A DNA stretch of 64,000 nucleotides from Sinohyriopsis cumingii. Its lineage: Eukaryota > Mollusca > Bivalvia > Unionida > Unionidae. The DNA lies in the NCBI GenBank assembly GCA_028554795.2, contig CM068831.1, positions 64,012,982-64,076,981 on the forward strand. The letters run 5' to 3'. Position numbers and translations under genes: made by a program. The notes beneath the pieces were generated by a model, which was not told the origin of the DNA, made no database searches, and saw nothing but the letters and a program-made list of their open reading frames with translations. This document shows, piece by piece, positions 23,680-34,376 of the stretch. Each line of letters opens with the position of its first letter. The first letter of the stretch is position 1.

Positions 23680-24590
23680 CCCTTTATGGTCCTCTATCAA
23701 ACACGCTCTGCATTTGTTCATACAAATCCTCATTGGCTTCCTGGTCTGCTTAGTTCATTTGTGCACGGCACTGCAGAATGGTTATCTTTGAGAATTTTTG
23801 ACCGAAAGCAGCGTGTCAAAATTCCCTCACTGATTGGTTTACATTCCATCAATCCAACTTCACTTCTGCGGTTGTCATTCTCCTAAAGCGGTCATGAGTA
23901 AAGGAGAAGTTGTCCCGATGCCAAAATGGTCTGGCCCGATGTTGCCCATCAAAACTCGCCCATTCCTAAAGTCTCAAACCTATATATACCCGTGGCTTTA
24001 ACAACTTCTGCTGTTTTCCCTGGGTTTTTTTTACAGTATAGAGAAGGTTTGTTGGCTGCCTCTGTGGTTTGGCTGGTCCGTTTCATAAATTCTCCAATAA
24101 ACTCTCTGCTGTTTTAGTTTGTAGTGCAAGCCCCATGTACAAATCACCTTCTTTCCCACACGGGCTTGGGATTCCTACTCTCTGGTTCTCGGCAATTTCT
24201 GCCAGGCTTTTCGAAATGGCGAATTCTGGTTTAAAATAACGTTGCTAATGTCCAGGTTGGACTTCTTAAGTTTATAGATTTGTTCACACGTGTCTAGGTG
24301 AACAATAACCTGGCTGATAAATTCAGTTCAGTCAGATTTAGTGGTAAGCCTGATCAAATACACGTGTCCGCCGCATCGGATCGCTGAGATCTCGCGTCTG
24401 TAAATGTCAACAGATGTTTCATATACGATTAAGTGCATTGCTTCAACAACATCTCCACGTATTGAACCATCCATCCGAATTGGTAACGGCAGAGGTGATT
24501 AAATCTATGGCAAAATTACGATGTAATATAATCAACTCTTCATTTGAAGGTGCAAGCCGGTATGAGTCAATAAATGAAAGATGACTAGAT
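23680..24590 (-). pseudogene. Unidentified decayed minus-strand gene, segment 2
   Basis: Going leftward on the minus strand from about 24585: 'SHLSFIDSYRLAPSNEELII', then shifted 'GDVVEAMHLIVYETSVDIYR', 'GGHVYLIRLTTKSD', a stop, 'EFISQVIVHLDTCEQIYKLK', a stop, and 'VICTWGLHYKLKQQRVYWRI' to about 24035. A further stretch to 23690 has 'FWHRDNFSFTHDRFRRMTTA'. Adjacent segments share a frame or differ by one shift. I do not recognise the family; a capsid or other virion gene is the contextual guess. Confidence 0.45.
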
Positions 24591-24619
24591 GTTATCAGGT
24601 ATGCGACCCAAAAGGTCCC

Positions 24620-25080
24620 ATGTCCTGTTGTTCAATCTAGGCTGACGATGCCGGTTTTCTAATTGCGGCTATTCCACGCAAATTTATTCGCACGAAGACA
24701 CCTAGAAAATGTTTGAATGACTTTGTCATCGCGAGTAAATCAAAACTGGCCACTGGACGTGCTTTAATGCTGTCAACTGCGAGGCTACAACTGCATACCT
24801 TTGCGAGTCATCTCTGGTAATCGTAGACCTTTGCTTGAGGGTATTGTGCGAGCCTTTCATGGCATTCGAAGACCTTTTTCTACTTTATTCGTCTACGAGA
24901 TGCTATATATCCACCAACCGCCTTTTTCAGAGTCATTCTGAATGTAGTTCTTACGCTCCTTAACGTAGATGCTTTTGCAACCACAGGAACTTTAGCCGCC
25001 AAAAACACGGCAATTGATGCAATGAATAGAAATATGCCACTGTTCTTTTATATTTGTATACTTTAATAACTTTTATATCT
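24620..25080 (-). pseudogene. Unidentified decayed minus-strand gene with hydrophobic N-terminus
   Basis: After the minus-strand TATA-like 'agatataaaagtt' (about 25080) comes 'SGIFLFIASIAVFLAAKVPV' followed by a basic stretch 'LRSVRTTFRMTLKKAVGGYI' (about 25040-24905) and, past two stops, 'DSIKARPVASFDLLAMTKSF'. A membrane segment followed by Arg/Lys recalls small membrane or minor virion proteins of such elements, but no homology is claimed. Confidence 0.4.
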
Positions 25081-25129
25081 CGTTAGTGTGTTTTCGTTGG
25101 GCCCCATAAGGTGATCAAGGTATGTTTGG

Positions 25130-25770
25130 TTTAGCCACACGGGGGCATCGCCAAATAATGTTGTTGGAGAAAGTCTCGTTGTGATCGGTCGGCAGCACAC
25201 CAGGTCAATGAATGCTTTTAAGACCACGCGTGTCAATCTTTACGAAATATCATCGGCATGTTACGCTTGTCGAGGATCACTTTGGCATATGGTTTTGTCA
25301 CATAGATGAAGTCTGCACTTTTGTGCCGTTCTTGTGAAAATAATCTCTTGTGGTTGTCTTACCGATCAGGAATCACATCATAGTGCACGCCAAGATTATT
25401 GTGGTCCGGGTCAAGGTCTTCAATCGCAGGCGTTTCTTTGATCCCAGAAAACAACTCAATGGCGGACGATAAATATTTCTTCAACAACGCAAGCACTTCC
25501 GTGAAATTCGTGCTTATCCTTCCGATCGTCTATGGATTGGGCAAACCTGTACAACCGATCTTATAATTAACCATCACATGTTTAGATTCTGCAACACATG
25601 TCTCCTTTTAATATGGCCGGGCCAGTGATCAACGCGCGAACCGAGTCGTTAAACATATAACGGTACTTTGGTGTCCGGTGTTGTTACTACGCACAGAAGT
25701 CAATGACGGTGATGTTTTTACATGTCATTTCTGGTATATGAACCATCATGCCCTTATATTATGTGACAAT
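25130..25770 (-). pseudogene. Unidentified decayed minus-strand gene next to the divergent region
   Basis: Minus-strand reading starts near 25747 ('MMVHIPEMTCKNITVIDFCA'), passes stops, reads 'YRYMFNDSVRALITGPAILK', then around 25490 shifts to 'VLALLKKYLSSAIELFSGIK', 'DPDHNNLGVHYDVIPDR', a stop, and 'FIYVTKPYAKVILDKRNMPM' to about 25235. It reads outward from the AT-rich region at 25.77-26.1 kb. Family unknown. Confidence 0.45.
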
Positions 25771-26130
25771 ATAGCGACTTAAAATAAAATACAAAATATA
25801 AATATTAAAATATAAAATGGCAACAGAGCAAATCATTTCGAAACAAATGAGTGACCCTGAAAAGGGCTTTTGGTTTTTTTAAAAATATCATTCCGTTAAT
25901 ATAGAGGGCATCGCATATGTCTTCTTCTCTTCCTCAAACATTCACATTACTTTTGGACCGTGGATAAGGACTCTTCAGACAACCTTGTCTCTCCACGTAC
26001 ATCCTTATTTTCCAAACGCTCGTATCGGTGATCCGGATGATTGGCTGTGATGATTTGATATAAATGGGTTAGTCCGTGCGGAACAGCATCGACGATATGA
26101 GAGTAGACGATTAAACGTTAGTCCGCATCT
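25770..26130. promoter_or_regulatory. AT-rich divergent intergenic region of the Polinton
   Basis: Coding remnants point away from it on both sides. It contains 'aatataaatattaaaatata' (about 25797-25816) and a + strand TATA-like 'tgatataaatggg' at 26056-26068. Its role as a two-way promoter is inferred from layout only. Confidence 0.4.
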
Positions 26131-26131
26131 T

Positions 26132-26990
26132 GTGACGAGAACATGTGAAGGGAATGAAGTTTATAGTGGAAGCGCAGATCGAAACGGATTGAGTTTTTTC
26201 ACCAATCCTAATACCGGTTACAGAATTCAGTCACAGTGCGGAGTCTGTCTTCCAATCCGAAGAGAGCTGCCTGTGACGTCACATTCCCTATATAGATGCG
26301 CTAGCGTCTGTGCGCAGTGAATCAAAATGTGACAGAGTTTTCAAACTTGACGAAAACTAAGAAGACGATGAATTGGGATGCACCGGCGTTAGTGACAAGA
26401 AGCGATGGCATACCAGCTACTACAAAAGTCAACACAGTCCTACTTCGAGAAGAGACCGATTTTAATTGGGATTTAGTGGAATTTCTTCTTCGCAAGATTT
26501 TGTTCCGGTAACAGCACATTTGCCACCTTCTCCTTTCTTATCAAACGCCGAGGATTTTAAACAGAGACAGAAAGAAGAATCGGAGAGTTTTGTACCGCAC
26601 CAGAAAGAAGCAGAACAAGCTTTTCTCCCACAACAGCGACATCAAGAAGAGGAAAAGGGCAAGAACAAGGAAACGACAGGAAGAAGAAGAAGCAGTAGAG
26701 AAGAAACAAGGTTTATGAGAGAAGAAGGGCAGTGAAAGTCAGTGAGGGTACTCTTCGACATTTTGGCAGAATTAAGGAGTCTGAAATAAATGTATCAGAC
26801 TTCTTCATTACGACCCATGAGAAAAAGACCTTCACGAACCACACAGCCCACCTCTATTACTACACCTGAGATACCAGCCTTAGTAATTTCTACCAAATTA
26901 TCGACAGGAACAAGTCCAGAAGTAGGCCTTTCTCCGTTGCAAAGGTTTATGGCTGTTAAAGCTGAATGCGTCCCGTTCCTGAGTTAAGGA
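26132..26990 (+). pseudogene. Leader ORFs before DNA polymerase B
   Basis: Several overlapping frames: 'KTMNWDAPALVTRSDGIPAT' to 'NWDLVEFLLRKILF' (26356-26508), and, shifted, 'SSSQDFVPVTAHLPPSPFLS' running into a Gln/Glu/Lys/Arg-rich stretch (26476-26735), then a Thr/Pro-rich one (26790-26987). They may be the poorly conserved N-terminal extension of the polymerase, broken by frameshifts, or a separate charged protein. Confidence 0.4.
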
Positions 26991-27059
26991 CCATCCACTT
27001 TTCTCGCAAAGAGATAGTATTTAGTTTGCCAATATCAATTAAAACTTAAAATCCCTTTT

Positions 27060-30000
27060 AGGAGTTACTGGTGGACGACCTTCGCAGCATCAACCCTCAA
27101 GACCAGATATGTTAAAAACGTGCCATTGTGGTGGGGCGAACCTATGTGACAAGAACAACACGGTAGAATGGAAAAGAGCCTGGAAAACTATTCAACAATC
27201 GGACCAAGCCAAACAGTGAAGAGAAGCATAACTCCTGTTACAGGAAGCGGGGCTATCCAAAGACACACCCTATGGCATTTTTAAAATGCAAAATTGGAAG
27301 ACGTCTTGGCTCCACGCTACACCTTGAAAGTACACTCTCAAGAAGTACGTGGACTTCTATTGTTTCGAGCCAAAAACTTCAAATTTGGAAATACATTCAC
27401 GTCTATTATCACGATGAACATTTCGATACCATTACCAAAATCACCGTATTCCTGGGATACAGTTATTACTGCGAGAAATGTGACTATAGCTATAACAATC
27501 GAGAGCATCACAAGCATCGTGGATCGAAATGTGAGGGATGTTTGGATTCTCAAGCTTGTCTTGACGAAAGACAAGATTGAGAGCATTGCCCAACTTGTCA
27601 GCGCACTTTTGTCAGCCCTACTTGTTACCAACAACATCTGAAGACGCAAAGTTCTCAGCGGAAAAGTGCTTGCCAACTCCTGAGATTGTGTCCTACTTCT
27701 GGACATGACATACGTACCATCAATGCCAAGGCACATGTATGTTCAGGAAATAAACGATGTCACATTTGTCACCAACACGAATGCTACATTCGAAAAGTAC
27801 CATTCCATACATCATGAGAAAGGTGACCAGAAAAAAGGCAATTTCATCTGTTTCTATTTCGAATGCATGCAAGAGACCAGCATTCACATTCCTAATTTCT
27901 TCGTGGCTTGTCCAGCGTGCAAGAAGTGCTTCCAAGAGCCTATCTTTGGTCATTGTCCTCACTTCAGCAAGATTCCAGGAGGAAGTGAAAACATATTTCG
28001 GGGGCCGAACACACTAACCGATTTCGCCCAATGGATCTTAGACCTCATCGACGAGACGTGGAGTCAAGGGTACATCGAACATTACGGATATTGTCATCGC
28101 CATAGCACGGTGGTTTCTCACAATTTCTCGGACTACATTAGACAATTTCTTCTCATATACTATATGAAACAAGGCACCGAACGTCCTAAAGTCACTTTGA
28201 ACGGAGCTAAACTCATCCCCATGCAAGTGGGACAAGTACGATTTATAGATTAGATGTGTTACTTGACCATGCTTATGAGTCTAATGCCTAAAACGTTTGG
28301 AATGACAGAAATGACCAAAGGCTATTTTCTGCACTTTTTCAATACCGAAACTAATCAACACGTTGTTCTACCACATTCGCCCGAGGCTCACTACTACGCC
28401 CCGATAACATGCGCACCGAACAACAAGAAGCTTTCTACGCTTGGTACCAGACTCACGCATCAGACCCCTTTGACGTTCAGGAAGAAATGTTAAAGTATTG
28501 TCGTTCTGACGTGGACGTTTTACCGCGTTACTGTCAAAAGTTTGAGAAATGTTCATTGAGCAGGGAGGGATCTATCCTTTGAAAGAAGCATGCACCATTT
28601 CCAAAGCGTGTTCCTTAGTGTACATCCAGCGAATCATGCCCGAAAACACCCTGGCTGTCATATGCCCTCAAACGACGAACTTTCTCAAACGTCAATATTC
28701 GGTCAAAGCCCTACGCTGAATACATTACTTGTGCGACAAGAAAGACAAATGGATCCTGCTTGCCCGAAACGGAGAATGCGAAAAGACCATCGGAAGGTAT
28801 TCTGTGGATGGTTGAGACTTAGAAAACCCCAAGATCGGGTACGAGTTTAATGGTTGATTATTTAACGGATGTCCCATCTGCTACCCTCAACATGGCACTA
28901 AAAATGAGTTTTTACAACGTACCATGGAAGTCTTGTACGAAGCCACTTGTCAGCGACGCTTGACATTAGAACAGACAGCAAGGATACCATGTGGTGGAAA
29001 TGTGAGAACACGAGTACGACCATCGTTTGAAAGCCTATCCCGAGTTTAAACGCATCATGGAAAGTTACATTTTGGTGGACCATCTGAACCCACAGGATAG
29101 CTTGTATGAAGGACGGACGAATCCTACCTGCTTACTGTACCACGCCGAGGAGGAGAAAGGAGAACAAAATCAAATATTTGGACGCGTGTTCTCTGTATCC
29201 TTACGTGTGCAACTATTGTCACTTTCCCGTTGGGCACCTCAGTTGCTGACGGAACACATCGATCTGGACAACATTCGACAAAACGAAGGACTGATCAAGT
29301 GCAAAGTCTTCCTCCCACGGACTTGTACCATCCCGTTTTACCTCACCGTTGCCAAGGAAAACTGATGTTTCCCTTGTGCAGTACTTGTCCCGAAACGTGT
29401 AGCCAGGAGCGACTTTGTCAGCACACCCAGGAAGAAAGCTCCCTGACGGGAACGTGGGTCAGCGTGGAATCGTTTATGGCTCTGAATCTGGAATACCAAC
29501 TGTCAGAAGTGTACGAAATTTACCACTTTCCCAAGACAGAAAAATACCACGTGGATGCTTTTATGAAACTGAAACAAGAAACCAGTGGCTATTTTTCCTG
29601 GTGTCACCTTCCCGAAGACCAAAAGCAATTCATAGAGATATACTTGGAACAGGAATGCATCCCTTTTGACCACGTGGAGAAAAACAAAGGAAAGCGATCG
29701 TTTGCCAAAGTGATGTTACATTGCTTGCAAGGCGAAATGACACAACGACCGTGTTTACCCAAGACGGAGTATTTGACCGAACCTTCCCGTTACTTTCAGA
29801 TGATTCACGACAAAAACAAATGAATGAAACACGTTTACGTCATTCGTGAGGACTTGTAATTAGTCAATTACGAAGAAGAACTGGGCTTTGTAGAAGCTGA
29901 TGAATTTTGGAAATGTCATTATTGCGGCTTACGTGACAGCCCATGCTCGCTTAAAATTGTACGAAGTTTTAGAACTGTTAGGAGATCGTGTGTTATATTT

Positions 30001-30480
30001 TGACACACATTTATCGCCTGAGTCACTGTTACTCTAACATCAAAGGAGACCGTTTAGGAGCCTGGACGGACGAGCACCACGACGACAAGATTCTAAGTTT
30101 TGCTAGTGGTGGTCCTTAACATTACGCTGCGAATACCGGGACAAACAAGAAGTGCATACCGAGTGTCAAGTGAAAGGACTGACTCAGTTATCGCACCAGT
30201 CAAGTGGTAAACTTTGGCGTACTGAAAGAAGCCTTGCATTCTGGAAAGGAACAAGATTTTTAAGTGACCACCTACGAACCTCACAAGACTGTAAGTTTAG
30301 TCACACACCAAATCGTCAATCGGCCTTTGGAAAAACGTGTTTCAAATCGTGTACCAGAAGCGAGTGCGGCTTCCCAATCATTTCACTTTACCGTACGGAC
30401 ACCCCGATATTGGCTAGCATATAAAGGGAAAAACTACCAAGACCGATACTTCATTGTGAGTACAAACACCAAGCGAGACA
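27060..30480 (+). pseudogene. Polinton-type DNA polymerase B, multiply broken
   Basis: A protein-primed family B polymerase, which would replicate the element, spread over all three frames. In order: N-terminal 'CHCGGANLCDKNN' (27119); 'YHDEHFDTITKITVFLGYSY' and a Cys/His cluster (27400-27545); exonuclease I region 'GNFICFYFECMQE' (27838); 'KVTLNGAKLIPMQVGQVRFI' (28190); 'PKTFGMTEMTKGYFLHFFNT' (28284); 'YCRSDVDVLPRYC' (28496); 'LKEACTISKACSLVY'-like (28580); 'CPICYPQHGT' (28873); palm segment 'RSFAKVMLHCLQGEM' and 'LPKTEYLTEPSRYFQ' (29696-29800); and 'GDRVLYFDTHLS' (29983). The exonuclease Asp reads Tyr and the second Asp of the YxDTD motif reads His. The total span of about 1100 codons matches family size. 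Confidence 0.88.
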
Positions 30481-30481
30481 G

Positions 30482-30709
30482 ATGAATACTTTCACACAGC
30501 AAGTATCAAGCGAAACAAAACTCGAGTACGATGCTGTACCTTGCGATTGCAGAGATTCCATACGCTGTGACCGCAGCGATTCACTACCACATCATGGGAA
30601 CTTTGCTATGGCTACTTCTGCAGGACATCAAGGGAATACTACTATGACTACTACTACAATTACACCTACCATGCAAAGTGATAATGTGCGTGTCAATCCT
30701 GACGAATGA
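30482..30709 (+). CDS. Small ORF after polB, unknown
   Basis: An open frame of 75 codons with ATG, Thr/Met-rich towards the end, following the polymerase remnant by one base. TATA-like 'agcatataaaggg' lies about 65 bp upstream. It may be a real small element gene or chance; no family recognised. Confidence 0.3.
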   Translation: MNTFTQQVSSETKLEYDAVPCDCRDSIRCDRSDSLPHHGNFAMATSAGHQGNTTMTTTTITPTMQSDNVRVNPDE

Positions 30710-30739
30710 GAAAGCAATGCCACTCGTTATCATAGACTT

Positions 30740-31131
30740 ATTATGGTTTTCATTTTGGATGTCAACCTCCACGTGAAACCATTCAGCTACCACCCTACAG
30801 ATGTCGTCCAACCCCAAGTAAACTCCTGTCACAGTATCGTTATCGAAGTGAACCTGTTAGAGACGAATATTTGTTCCCTTTATGTTTACATGAATAATGT
30901 GACATTGAAAGTTGATTCCAAACGATCCGAGGAAAATGGCCTAAATATATGGGAGGACCTACCCCTGAAGAATTCGACAGAGCTGGATTTATCTATTTGG
31001 GCGAAGGGGATAAAGCCAGGTGTTTCAGTTGTGGTGTGTCAATTCAGTGGGAGCAGAAAGATTCGGCTTACCTTGAACATGATCGATGGTCTACGGATTT
31101 TCATTACCTAACTTTAGTGGGACGACCTTAG
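30740..31131 (+). pseudogene. BIR-domain (inhibitor-of-apoptosis-like) ORF of the Polinton
   Basis: A BIR zinc finger resembling those of IAP proteins: 'KWPKYMGGPTPEEFDRAGFI' leads to C-F-S-C at 31021-31032, Trp at 31048, His at 31078 and Trp at 31087. The fourth zinc ligand, expected seven residues after the His, is Phe (31099-31101), so the fold is probably lost. Upstream in the same frame two stops (about 30892 and 30913) separate it from a stretch 'RPTPSKLLSQYRYRSEPVR'. BIR domains bind caspases or IAP antagonists in cells and are carried by several large DNA viruses. That an ancestral element used it against host cell death is inference. One BIR only; no RING seen. Confidence 0.8.
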
Positions 31132-31139
31132 TAATCTCT

Positions 31140-31622
31140 GGATGGATACTTTACAAGAGAACATTTGTGGTTTGCTGTGGAGTTGAGAGAACGCATTTAC
31201 CGAGAGTTGGTCAGCATGCAAGTGAAAGGCAAGAAACAATTGCATCCGTTATATCACCAATGTTGGAACCACTGGTACCTGAATGCTATAAGCGGACTGA
31301 TTCATTTGAAAATAATTCATTGGTCAGACACTGTTCAACTGTATGAGGACCAGAAGACAGTGATGGTTACTCATCCTACTACTTACGTGGTGACCATACA
31401 GCAACCAGTTACAGAGTAAGAGGTGGAAGATTACCAAAATGTTTTACTTTTACGCTATGAGATTTTGTGTGTAGAGGAAAATTCTTTGCGATGTGATTTG
31501 AACTAGTCACTAAAACATTTCGATTCGCTACTGAAGTACGATCAGTTCTGTGCAAAAGTACACTTATTACCTGAATCAAAAGAATGACATTGCCGTAAAA
31601 GTCTAGTTTATAAAAGGACATC
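31140..31622 (+). pseudogene. Unknown Polinton ORF, tandem copy 1
   Basis: From about 31165: 'LRERIYRELVSMQVKGKKQL', 'CWNHWYLNAISGLIHLK', 'DQKTVMVTHPTTYVVTIQQP', stop at 31417, then remnants to 'KYDQFCAKVHLLP'-like at 31538-31570 and a TATA-like 'agtttataaaagg' at 31607. Homologous throughout to 31625-32040. No known family recognised. It lies directly behind the BIR domain and could have been one protein with it. Confidence 0.55.
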
Positions 31623-31624
31623 TA

Positions 31625-32045
31625 GAATCTGGAACTGGGAGAACGCATTTACCGAGAGTTGGTAAAGATACAAGTCCAGCTCAAAGAACAATTGCATTCG
31701 TAACTTCACCGATGTTGGAATTAATGGTACCTGAATGGTAGAAGAGGACTAATTCATTTGAAAAAGTTCCATCGGTCATACATTGTTGAACTGGACGAGG
31801 ACCAGAAGACGTTGTTGGCTACTCATCCTACTACATACAAGGTAGTGATACTGCATCGAATTACAACGGAAGAGTTAAAGGATTACAAAATCTTGAAGCT
31901 ATCAAATTTTATCTGTAGCAGAATATTCTGTGCGGTGTTTGACCTGTAGATAGTGCTAAACGATTTGGGTAAGACGACGGAGTACGATCAGTTTTGTGCA
32001 AAACGTACACTTATTACCTCCGACAAAAAGAGGTATAAAAACGGA
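31625..32045 (+). pseudogene. Unknown Polinton ORF, tandem copy 2
   Basis: 'LGERIYRELVKIQVQLKEQL', a stop, 'GLIHLKKFHRSYIVELDEDQ', 'KTLLATHPTTYKVVILHRIT' and 'TTEELKDYKILKLS', ending at 31947, then 'gtacgatcagttttgtgcaa' shared with copy 1. A TATA-like 'ggtataaaaac' at 32032-32042 ends the repeat. Confidence 0.55.
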
Positions 32046-32050
32046 ATACC

Positions 32051-32362
32051 GTGCGACGACCGTTATCACTCGTGATGCAACGATTGTCGTGGAATGAAAT
32101 CAATGACAGTATTCAGAAAGTGGAGGATTACCAACACTTGCGAGCATTGTATCCCATGAATTTAGGTCGTCGTGTAGCATGTGTCTTAGTGATTTTGTTT
32201 CTAGGATTTCTTTTACCAGCCGATTCCTTGTGGGCTCTGTACGATCTGTACAGTGAGGTCCCACCAAAAAACATGAAAGTGCTACCTTCAGATGTCCACG
32301 AGAGACTCATTCTGTTAAAAGCCTTGCGCTTTCATCTGGATACTTCTCGACATCGACGTTAA
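32051..32362 (+). CDS. Hypothetical Polinton ORF with hydrophobic segment
   Basis: An open frame of 103 codons just after a TATA-like box. A basic start, a hydrophobic run 'VACVLVILFLGFLLP' at residues 42-56, then 'WALYDLYSEVPPKNMKVLPS' and a basic end. It may be a real membrane-associated protein of the element; no family recognised. Confidence 0.4.
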   Translation: MRRPLSLVMQRLSWNEINDSIQKVEDYQHLRALYPMNLGRRVACVLVILFLGFLLPADSLWALYDLYSEVPPKNMKVLPSDVHERLILLKALRFHLDTSRHRR

Positions 32363-32459
32363 TAAAAAGATTTGTCAACTTTTAGGTACCGAAGATGTGT
32401 GCGATGATGTGTGTATAGCTTGTGACGTACACCCTCACTGGATCGATGTACGTGATTGG

Positions 32460-32690
32460 AAAAGTTGGGGTTTCTATTCTTGGACCAAATAAGTGGCCAA
32501 TTATGCCCAAGAACTGTGATCCTGCATTCAGACGTCCAGTGCAAAATGTAACTTTAAAACCTGTGTTATAGACAGTGTCAGAAGATGAACCCGTCACCGA
32601 GGAAAACCACTCCCTTCAGGACAGAACTCTCATGGACATTCCCGAAAGGACATTCCGGGAGGACACCTGTGTGACTCTACCCAATTAAAG
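32460..32690 (+). pseudogene. Short decayed ORF, unknown
   Basis: One frame reads 'NKWPIMPKNCDPAFRRPVQN', one stop at about 32570, then 'SEDEPVTEENHSLQDRTLMD' to a stop at 32687-32689. Composition is protein-like, product unknown. It may be the C-terminal part of the preceding gene. Confidence 0.35.
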
Positions 32691-32854
32691 ACTGTAAGAA
32701 CATTATACACTGTACCTGGGATACCTTGGTTACCAAAAACATGTTGTACAGAGACATGTTTATAATCCACTTTGATCGTTTTGATGTGTATTTTATCGCT
32801 GTACTTAACCATTTGGCTTTTATGTATTTTTGTCTTTCGTGTTCTTCCACTTTA

Positions 32855-32895
32855 AAAAAATCAATAAACTTGTCCTGAAAAAGTATAAAAGCTCT
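32855..32895 (+). promoter_or_regulatory. Polyadenylation signal and TATA box between Polinton genes
   Basis: 'atcaataaacttg' (AATAAA-type) is followed within 25 bp by 'agtataaaagctc', about 50 bp before the ATPase ATG at 32936. Compact end-to-start spacing like this is usual in small DNA viruses. Confidence 0.45.
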
Positions 32896-32935
32896 TGTAT
32901 TGTCGTCTTAGTGTCAAAGTGACATTCCTTACACT

Positions 32936-33540
32936 ATGGTGACCTCGGTTCCCTCTTCCTCCACTTTCAAAGTCAACGACGAACACTTAGATGGTGCTAG
33001 TTGGGAGGCCTTATATCTTCGCTATCCCTTTAACATATTAATTGCCGAAACTAGCGGTTCAGGTAAAACCGAATTTATCAAACGTTTGATCGTACAAAAA
33101 CAACATTTGATCGATCGTCCACCTCAGTGGATCGTGTGGTGTTACACATTTCCTGGCGAAGGCGACGCGATCGTGTCTGACCCCAGTCAAACCCATCTAG
33201 TCATCTTCGACGAGATGTTAAGGAGAAGACGAAGAAGAAATTAAACTGTGGTTTACTCCAAAGAGCATTATCGTAATGACAGTGTCATATACATCACTCA
33301 CAATTTGTTTCAACAAAGTAAAGCCCATAACACCATCAGTCTCAATGCTCATTATATGGCCTTGTTTAAAAGCCCCAGAGATAAATCGCAAGTGTAAGTC
33401 TTAGCCAAACAGTTAGAAACGCCTAAGCTGACTCACGCGTACGACGACGACACTCAAATCCCACACGCCTCATGGATTTAACACCCACCACCTATAATTA
33501 TTTGCGATTTCGTACCAATTTGTTTCGACACTGGTGTTAA
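32936..33540 (+). pseudogene. FtsK/HerA-type genome-packaging ATPase, frameshifted
   Basis: The packaging ATPase family shared by Polintons and related dsDNA viruses, which drives DNA into the capsid. ATG 32936; Walker A 'AETSGSGKTEF' at 33046-33078; Walker B 'LVIFDEML' at 33199-33222. The frame then breaks (stop at 33242) and continues in another frame with 'HYRNDSVIYITHNLFQQSKA', 'ISLNAHYMALFKSPRDKSQV' (33259-33396), and a further one with 'LTPTTYNYLRFRTNLFRHW' (33478-33537). Those C-terminal motifs are typical of this ATPase. Total about 200 codons, normal for the family. Confidence 0.88.
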
Positions 33541-33623
33541 GACGGAGGGCCTGTCGTGTACTCGTCCCCGTCGACTTCACCAAAATCGTTGGACACTTTG
33601 GGTCTGTCGCACACAGCGTCAAC

Positions 33624-34202
33624 ATGACGTACCTTCAGTCTCATCTTCCCGTCAAATTGGTTCGTACCTTGTATGGCATCAGTCGCGAAAAAAATCCACA
33701 AATACACTTGGTCGTGTCTTAGAAGCCTCTCAGAGAAGTATTACGATGGTTTACGGTGACAGCATGTCAATTAATGCAAGGCATCCTTCACATTCCATAT
33801 GAAACCAAACGCTTTTTTGACAGAAATAAAGTAGCCTTGACGCAACTGGCCATTCCTCGCATTGACACGCAAACCAAAAAGCATATCATTTTGAAACCAG
33901 GAGGTAACGGTTCTCTAGGAGGTGTCAACATTCGCTCCCTCTTAAAATGTGACCCCAATGCCCACAAAGTCCTAAACAAGAAAACAACCACTCCCCGACG
34001 TACCCAGAAAAAGAAGAAAAAGATAAACGGTGTCAAGACCAGGTCACAGCCTCAGAAAAAGAAAAGTCCACAGAAAAGAACCCAGAAAACAGCTTCTACC
34101 CACAAGAGAGGCACTTCGGCTAGAACGCAACCTTACATTAGCAAACCACGACATGCAGCCACGGTGACCGCGTCTCCAGTAGCCTCAAGTTCTTCCACTT
34201 AA
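33624..34202 (+). pseudogene. Basic Polinton protein, possible virion core protein
   Basis: Starts at ATG 33624 ('MTYLQSHLPVKLVRTLYGIS'), shifts near 33700-33770, and runs open from 33756 to 34202: 'PYETKRFFDRNKVALTQLAI', 'GGNGSLGGVNIRSLLKCDPN', then a long Lys/Arg/Thr/Gln-rich tail. A small protein with a very basic tail after the ATPase could bind packaged DNA. This is inference; no homologue named. Confidence 0.5.
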
Positions 34203-34340
34203 TTATCCGTTCCTGGTGGTGCCAGCCAAACCCAATTTGGCATACGTACTTCCTAATTTGATGAAATAATAGAAACCCAAGAACATCACCTCCAGCGCTA
34301 TTTTAGAGCATTTGTTTCCTGTTTCCAATTCGTGGTGATA

Positions 34341-34376
<36 letters not shown>

